Origin: Bos javanicus | Taxonomy: Eukaryota; Chordata; Mammalia; Artiodactyla; Bovidae | DNA length: 64,000 nucleotides | Direction: 5' to 3' | Assembly (NCBI RefSeq): GCF_032452875.1 | Contig: NC_083885.1 | Span: forward strand, 28,871,925-28,935,924 | In this document: positions 57,676 to 64,000 of the stretch, one piece after another | How positions within the stretch are numbered: the stretch's first letter is position 1 | Layout of the letters: each line of letters starts with the position of its first letter | The notes under the pieces: model-generated | Database searches by the model: none | What the model was told of the DNA's origin: nothing | The model's input: the letters and a program-made list of their open reading frames with translations, nothing else | Translations under genes and position numbers: made by a program

Positions 57676-58100
57676 GTAGTGATGTGGATGTGGATGTCAT
57701 GCAGAGTTAAGTCAAGTCAGAAAGAGAAAAGCAAGTGTTGTATATTAATGCATATGTGTATATATATAATCTAGAAAAATATATAGATGAATTTATTTGC
57801 AGGGAAGGAATAGAGACATAGACCTAGAGAACGGACAGGTGGAAAGAGGGTGGGAAGAATTGAGAGAGTAGCACTGGCAAATATGCATTACCACGTGTGA
57901 AATGGATAGCTGGTGGGAAACTGCTGTATGGCAGAGGGAGCTCAATTTGATGTTCTGTGATGATGTAGAGGAGTGGGATGAGGGGGTGGGAAGGAGGCTC
58001 AAGATGGAGGGGATATATGTTATACAGACAGCTGATTCACTTTTTTGTCTGGCCAAAACTGACATAATGCTGTAAAACAATTATACTCTAGTTTTAAAAA
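57676..58100 (+). mobile_element. L1 3' UTR fragment, older artiodactyl type
   Basis: gtcatgcagagttaagtcaa, aagtcagaaagagaaaagca, ttaatgcatatgtgtatata, gaattgagagagtagcactg, gaggagtgggatgagggggt, gctgattcacttttttgtct and tatactctagtttt. It is the longest of the four older-type tails. Confidence 0.9.
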
Positions 58101-58402
58101 TTAGAAAACCTTCTAAGAGCAATATTCATACATTATCTGGGCTTGCAAGATCAACAACCTACTCTAACAAATCTTGCTTTTTGTAGAACTACAATTTAAA
58201 TGATGCATAAATCCACTCTACGATTTTAAAGCTGACAAGCATTTTGAAATAAATTGCCCTATGGAAAATACATTGATCAAAATTATTGGCTAACTTGTGT
58301 GATACTATCAAATCAAAATTGGTGCAGTCCTATAATCAATGTATTTAAGTGTTTCAGAGTGGAGAATAATATGTCCTCCAAATGAAATGAAACAGTAATT
58401 TT
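58101..58402. other. No gene seen
   Basis: AT-rich unique stretch; nothing recognised. Confidence 0.5.
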
Positions 58403-58727
58403 TGTTGTTCAGTCACTCAGTCACGTCTGACTCTTCATGACCCCATGGGCTGCAGCACACCAATCTTCCCTGTCCTTCACTATCTCCCAGAGCTAGCTCA
58501 GACTCATGTCCATCGAGTCAGTGATGCCATCCAACCATCTCATCCTCTGTGGTCCCCTTCTCCTCCTGCTTTTCGTCTTTCCCAGCATCAAGGTCTTGTT
58601 TAATGAGCCAGCTCTTTGCATCAGGTGGCAAAGTATTGGAGCATCAGCTTCAGCATCAGTCCTTCCAATGAATATTGAGGGTTGATTTTCTTTAGGATTG
58701 ATTGGCTTGATCTCCTTGCTGTCCAAT
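58403..58727 (-). mobile_element. BovB 3' end, antisense, diverged
   Basis: Starts gttgttcagtcactcagtca and runs through ccatcgagtcagtgatgcca and gtccttccaatgaatattga to gatctccttgctgtccaa, where it is truncated. It is more diverged than the other copies, so an older insertion. Confidence 0.9.
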
Positions 58728-59724
58728 AATTCAGTAGGCAATGTTAAACAAATTTTAACTCTTAAAGTAGAATATTTTTATTTTTCAAAGGATGTGGATG
58801 TGATTTTTATAGCACATGTTTTGGTGTGACTGTCTTTATAGTTTTTGTTCTTTTAATTTAATTAATGGTATGATCACCACATTGGATATTTTCATCAAAA
58901 ATTTTGACTATTTCCGTTAGGTTTTAAAAGTCTGACATAAATCACACACAAATATACCACTTTTTTCTTTTTAAACTAAAAAAATTACTAATGTACTACC
59001 TTCTTTGAAAATGTTTGGAGGGCAGAAGCCTCTGAAAGCCATAAGCTTACTTCAGTAAAAATAGAAATATAAATTTATAGAAAATGCAAAAGTAGTTTTT
59101 ATAAATTTGTAACAAAGAACATAAGGTCAGCATGAGACTTGTTTATTTTCATTAGCATGTTGTGAGAGTGAGAAGGTGTTCTATTTACTCTAGGAAAGAT
59201 GCAAGTGGAAATAAATTGAAAATATATTAGAAAATTCTGTCATATTAATACATATAGAGACTTTTTGACTGTTCATGAAACATACACCTGTATATTTGTT
59301 ATGAAGGCATTATAAACACCAACATTTTTTAGCTATGTCTAAATGCCAAATCTAAATAAGTTCAATTCCTTAGGCCTAGAATATACCAGATACACATATG
59401 CACAACACATATACACTCACTCAGGCAAACACACACCACATGCACACACAATTCATTCTCACAGTTAGAGATATGATTTTTTTACTTTGGAACATTTGCA
59501 TGGTATATGAATCAAGATTGAACACTTTATTCTCTAATTCATTGAAAGAAATCCTGTTCAGACATGGTCTTGCATAAACTTGTTGTCTACATAGATTACA
59601 GTAATACAGATATATTACCATAGATGATAAAGATGAAAATAAAAATGTCAGCATGCATTTCATTCTCATTTTATATCATTTTATTTGATCCTTACTATAT
59701 TTCTATAAGATCGGTTAGAGGATT
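58728..59724. other. No gene seen; AT-rich
   Basis: No exon or recognised transposon. A loose AC-rich patch is at 59391-59450. Confidence 0.5.
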
Positions 59725-60370
59725 ACAGTGGGTTGAATATTGCTCCCCCTAATTATGTCCGTAGTCCAGCCTCTGGAACCTGTGAATATTGTTTATATAG
59801 TGCAAGATTGAATGGCATATTATTTTGAAAATATTTTTTGTAGATATAATTGGGTTAAGGATCTTGAGATGAGGGAATCATCCTGAATTACTGAAGTGGG
59901 TCACAAATTCAATGACAGATATTCTTTTAAGAAAAAGGTGGAGAGAGATTTGAAATAGAAGAAAGGATACAGAAAAGATCATGTGAAGATAGAGGCCAGG
60001 TTTGGAGCTAGGGCTTCCCTGTAGCTCAGTCAGTAAAGAATCTGCCTACGATGAAGGAGACCCAGTTTCAATTCCTGGGTTGGGAAGATCCCCTGGAGAA
60101 GGAAAGGGCAACCCACTCCAGTATTCTTGCCTGGAGAATCCAATGGACAGAGGAGCCTGGAAGGATACAGTCTGTGGGGTCGCAAGTGTCGGACAGGACT
60201 TAGTGACTAAACCACCAGCCCTGTGCCCTGAAACACCTGTAGCCACTAGTGGAAGAGGTAAGCAAAGATTCTTCTCTAAAAGGAGAATCCTTTGGAAGGA
60301 ATGAGACTCTGTTGGCATCTTGGTTTTAGACTCTGGCCTTCAGAACTTTGAAAAAGCAGATTTCTATTGA
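59725..60370 (+). repeat. Ancient mammalian repeat, split by a Bov-tA
   Basis: Left part: gggttgaatattgctccccc (59731), gaaaagatcatgtgaagata (59970). Right part after the SINE: gtggaagaggtaagcaaaga, ttggcatcttggttttagac, ctggccttcagaactttgaa. The two parts continue one common ancient interspersed repeat whose family name I am not sure of. Confidence 0.5.
60011..60217 (+). repeat. Bov-tA SINE
   Basis: Head gggcttccctgtagctcagt, box-B-like tttcaattcctggg, BovA body to gtcggacaggacttagtgac. It is inserted in the ancient repeat above. Confidence 0.95.
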
Positions 60371-60454
60371 AGCCATCGATGTGTCAATTGTTAGCACAGC
60401 TTCAGGATATGAATACAAGTATCTGTCCTATTCAGTAGATAGAGAGACTGACAT

Positions 60455-60570
60455 AAAGGTAAAATGAATCATCTGAGTGAGGTTATGCAGTTGAGAAGTG
60501 AATTGGGCTGAAACCTGGGCCCGTCTGACACCAAAGACCTTGTTCTTAGCCACTTTGCAGGTAAAGGCAT
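60455..60570 (-). repeat. MIR SINE, antisense
   Basis: Reverse MIR order: gagtgaggttatgcagttga (60475), gggctgaaacctgggcccgt (60506), ttgttcttagccactttgca (60540). Confidence 0.65.
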
Positions 60571-60704
60571 ACCATATTGATTATTCATTTTTGTTTTCTG
60601 TCTAAGATGCTTAAGGCTTAAGTAATGATATCATTAGTTGTTTTGAGAACTTATTTTGTAGTTTCAGGCTCCCAAGAGCACAATTTCAGGAAGGGCAGTT
60701 CTGT

Positions 60705-61090
60705 TATGTATTGTTGTATAATAAATTACTCTTAATTGTAGTGGCTTAAAGCAACCATTTTGTTTTGCCTCATTATTTTGTGGATTGGGAATTTAGGAGT
60801 GGATGGACTAAGGTAGTTTTTTTCCTAACTGGGCACTGAGCTGGATTCAGCTGGAGGTTTCTCTGAGCTGGGGCTAGATTTCTGATGCCTGGGACCTTTT
60901 CCTTGTGGTTTTTCTCTCTGTGTCATGGGATCCTCCAGAGCATCTCACTATGGCTTAGATTCTCACAACATGGTGGGCTCAGGGTAGTCACACTTCCTGG
61001 AGGGGATTGGAAGACTGTTTCCCAGCTTTAGTCCCAATCCTGAAAATGTCATTTCAACTCATTTTATATCCAGAAAATGTCCCTCTTGCT
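60705..61090 (+). repeat. Ancient interspersed repeat, decayed
   Basis: Recognisable by tgtataataaattactctta (60713), tagtggcttaaagcaaccat (60739), tggattgggaatttaggagt (60781) and cacaacatggtgggctcagg (60965). It is a well-known ancient mammalian pattern, not named with certainty. Confidence 0.45.
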
Positions 61091-61495
61091 GCTTCCTGAA
61101 CATTGACTGCTTGGTTCATCTTGAAGGTATGTCTTATTTTGATTTAGTTTATCTCCAGTTTGCTTCTTTGTAGACCACTCAGTTCCATCCACTGGCATTT
61201 ACAGACCCTTTTGCCTGAGTTTAACTCCAAGATACAAGTTTTAAATTATTTCTACCCAGCCTCATTTCCTTCCTAAGAAAGGCACTCCTGCAGCATTTTG
61301 TCAGTATGGTACAAGAAGAGGAATGGAAAGTAACCACTGGAATAGAATTTGCCTCTTCATTTTTCCCACCTCAAGCCCTCACTTCCAGGGAGGTAGCCAA
61401 CTGAATATAATTTATTTCTGCATTGATATATAACAGAACCTAAGTACAAAATAGAAGTTATGTTGCTCAGTAAGACATTTTTATCAGGCATCTGA
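61091..61495. other. No gene seen
   Basis: No recognised repeat or coding signal. Confidence 0.5.
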
Positions 61496-61580
61496 TATTT
61501 ATATATATATATATGTAAATATATAAAATATGTTATATATATAATAAGTAAAATATATATACAATAAGTAAATATATAAC
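61496..61580. repeat. (TA)n-rich tract
   Basis: tatatatata units mixed with gtaaatatata and aataagtaaa units. Low complexity, potentially cruciform-forming. Confidence 0.85.
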
Positions 61581-61925
61581 AATACATGTGCACATATGAA
61601 GTTGGTAAACAAATAAATCAATTTTATTGCACATGCTCCAGATCCCTATTTCTTGCCCATAATTCACTTGAAAAGCCCACTGATTGGAAGGGGCAAACCA
61701 CAATGTGAATTTATTACAATAGGGGTATAATAAGGTCAAGGTTACTAAAGGTGATTGATTAATTTAAACTGAGCCTGTGCATTTTGGTGGAATTCCCATT
61801 TGATTGTGTTCTTCCTTCTGGGATTTGCAGACTACAAAATGTACCTCAGAGGGATGAGTTAAGGAGGTTCCCCGGTCCTAACTTTCCTCCTCCACCATTC
61901 ACTGCTGTTATCTCTGGCTAGCTTC
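61581..61925. other. No gene seen
   Basis: No recognised repeat or coding signal. Confidence 0.5.
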
Positions 61926-61956
61926 CATATATATGTATGTATGTATGTATGTGTGT
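61926..61956. repeat. (ATGT)n microsatellite
   Basis: About five ATGT units after atatat, ending in gtgtgt. Confidence 0.9.
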
Positions 61957-61992
61957 TTATATAAAATATACATGTGTGTCTGTATTTTATGC

Positions 61993-62204
61993 AAGTTTCT
62001 TCAGTTGTGTCCAACTCTTTGTGACCCTATGGACTGTAGCATGCCAGGCTCCTCTGTCCATGGGATTCTTCAGGCAAGAATACTGGAGTGGATTGCCATG
62101 CCCTGATCCAGGGGATCTTCCTGACCCAAGGATTGAACCCTAGTCTCTTAAGTCTCCTACACTTGCAGACAAGGTTTTTAACATTAGTGCCACCTTGGAA
62201 GCCC
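61993..62204 (-). repeat. Bov-tA SINE, antisense
   Basis: The decayed tail gcaagtttcttcagttgtgt leads into the reverse body and the tRNA head ending ttagtgccaccttggaagccc. No clear duplication. Confidence 0.93.
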
Positions 62205-62268
62205 AAGTATATATTAGTTTAGTAATTGTATATAAGTATATTAAATATAGATATAATTCATCTGTGCA

Positions 62269-62294
62269 ATATATATATATATATATATATATAT
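62269..62294. repeat. (AT)n microsatellite
   Basis: Thirteen uninterrupted AT units. Confidence 0.95.
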
Positions 62295-64000
62295 CATAAG
62301 GATTTGAGTGCAAGTAATTTGGTTATCTCAGAGAATGGTGAAGAAGTGAGAAAATACAAAGAGGAAAGAAGAAAGTCAATAAAAGAGCATTAGATTAATG
62401 ACCAGGATAACAGGATGAATAACTGGATTTAATCCTGATGATTACACTCTTTGTAAAAGAGACTTCAGATTAGTTTCAGGAAAACTGGGTTGTATATGCC
62501 CCTTCAATTGTTGAGGTTTATCATGGAAGCATTGAATCTCTATCAGGTGTAGCCTATGGTAAGAGAAAACTCTCAGGTAAAGGGATGGAAGTGCTTGAAG
62601 TCAGATGTAATCAACGTATATGGGAATTGTCCACTAAATTCTTGGCCCACAGGATGGCCAACACTATTTTGACTTATTCTGTTATGCTTCTGTACAAACA
62701 CATTGTTGTCCATAACCTCTAAGCCGCATATACCTGCTTTTGAAGACCAAAACAAAAATTGTGAGATGCCTGTGAAAAAAGAATGATTTTAGTAATCTTT
62801 GTATTCACCCTTGCTATAACCAGCACTGTTCAGTTCTCATTATAGACGTTCAACCAATTCAATTTGGTACCCAAATGGAATTTCTCATGTTTAAACAGAG
62901 ATATTCTTTTTAGTAAGTCATAACTTAATTCACTCAGATTCCTTGGCTCGGGGTCTGGCATCTCAATGGAATTAGCTTTCATTCATTTTCAATTTAAATT
63001 AATTTTCAGTAGCAAACCAATAGTATTTGAAGACTAGAAATCCAAAGAATATATTTCCAAAGTTTCTATTTAAGTCTTTTGAAAAGACTGTATAATTGAA
63101 TGCATTAACGTTTTAACAGTCCACATTACATACCAAAGACCTCTATAATCAAGTGGCTGTTGAATAAATTCTTGGCACTCCCATCTAGCTTACTGTAACA
63201 AATAGAATACATGTCTTTCTGGAATAAATCTTGACCACTCAAGCTAATGGGAATCCAGTTAGGTTTTTGCCAACCTCAGGAAACATCCATTATCAATAGA
63301 TGCTGAGAAAATTATATTAGAAATAAGTGTTCCAGAGAAAAAATAGAAAGTGCCTCAAAGTTGACAGAAAACAGAATCTGTGATGGTATTATGATTGATT
63401 TTGGAGAGAAATAGCTGTGGATGCTTAAATGCATGAACTGCTTCAAAATATTTTAGGCTTCTAAAGAGGAAATTATTGACCTAAAAGAACTAAAGTATCT
63501 TGGTAACTTGCAATTCATATATAAATACATATTAATAGGTTATTTAAAATTCATATTATTGATCTAATTGATTTCAGCAACTCCAAGGGAGCCTTTGAAC
63601 ATTTTGTAAATAATATGTCTGTTAAATATTGGGTCAGTGTTCACAAATTTATGGGGTAATTTCTGGATTTGATTCTGAAAATAATTAGAATGTTACATGA
63701 AGAAAAAAAATAGTCCAGTGATAAGAGCCAAATATAAGCACCCATGTTTTGTCTGAGTAAACACTTCTGAGGAAAAGTATTCCAGACAGTGTTGAGATAA
63801 GCTGTTAAACTATCCAAGATAACTAAGGGATTGTTACAAATTTAAGACAATATTTAGTGTAGTCTTGATTGTGAGAGGGTGGAATATAGGATAAAATCTT
63901 TGGCTTCGCTCGTCTTTCATTTTTACCCTCTAATCTGAACAGAGGAGAAAGTGGGTATATTAATTATGAACACTCAACTTAGAATATTTAGGAGTTGTAC
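62295..64000. other. No gene seen; 1.7 kb without a recognised repeat
   Basis: AT-rich to the window edge. No open frame above background (longest about 60 codons), no transposon and no RNA gene. Confidence 0.5.

Overview
The window is mammalian nuclear DNA from a bovid ruminant (cattle, sheep, goat or a close relative). The evidence is the repeat content: BovB (RTE-type LINE) copies, Bov-tA and dimeric BOV-A2 SINEs, cetartiodactyl CHR-type tRNA-derived SINEs and a ruminant-type L1. The species cannot be fixed from the sequence alone. No host protein-coding exon, CpG island, rRNA, functional tRNA or CRISPR array could be supported. The window reads as intergenic or deep-intronic DNA, AT-rich and built largely of transposon layers of different ages.

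Layout. 0-9 kb: an old L1 3' end, Bov-tA copies, an L2 tail, a short BovB and then a 2.0 kb BovB with a damaged reverse transcriptase (6.8-8.8 kb), followed by an L1 tail inserted into a SINE tail. 9-18 kb: an L2 copy split by a Bov-tA, two CHR SINEs, a MIR, an LTR-like segment (about 15.0-15.5 kb), more Bov-tA and degraded L1. 18.1-25.1 kb: one L1 bounded by a perfect 15-bp target-site duplication, whose ORF1 is split by an antisense BovB (19.05-20.28 kb) with a 373-codon open frame that keeps the YADD motif. 25-33 kb: four more truncated BovB or CHR insertions and a further 1.5 kb BovB. 33-43 kb: MIRs, CHR SINEs, BOV-A2, a Bov-tA lying between two unusually long direct repeats, and L1 tails. 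43.6-45.2 kb: an old L1 with a twin-priming (5' inversion) structure, itself hit by a mariner-type MITE and a Bov-tA. 45-52 kb: several BOV-A2 SINEs with clean target duplications and an old antisense L1 hit by BovB. 52.2-55.2 kb: a badly decayed internal region that resembles an ERVL-type endogenous retrovirus. 55-64 kb: old L1, Bov-tA, BovB, MIR and ancient repeats, ending in about 1.7 kb of sequence in which nothing is recognised.

How the parts relate: this is a mobilisation hierarchy rather than an operon or pathway. L1 and BovB encode the retrotransposition enzymes. Bov-tA and BOV-A2 end in a BovB-like 3' segment, which by established knowledge lets them use BovB machinery; the CHR SINEs and short L1 tails show A-rich ends and target duplications. 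Nesting gives relative ages: MIR, L2, ERVL and old L1 are oldest, then the ruminant L1, BovB and CHR copies, then many Bov-tA/BOV-A2 copies. All element genes seen here are truncated or broken. No undescribed coding system was found; the most notable observations are structural (nested insertions, long flanking repeats, twin priming, microsatellite birth from a SINE tail, catalytic-motif decay).
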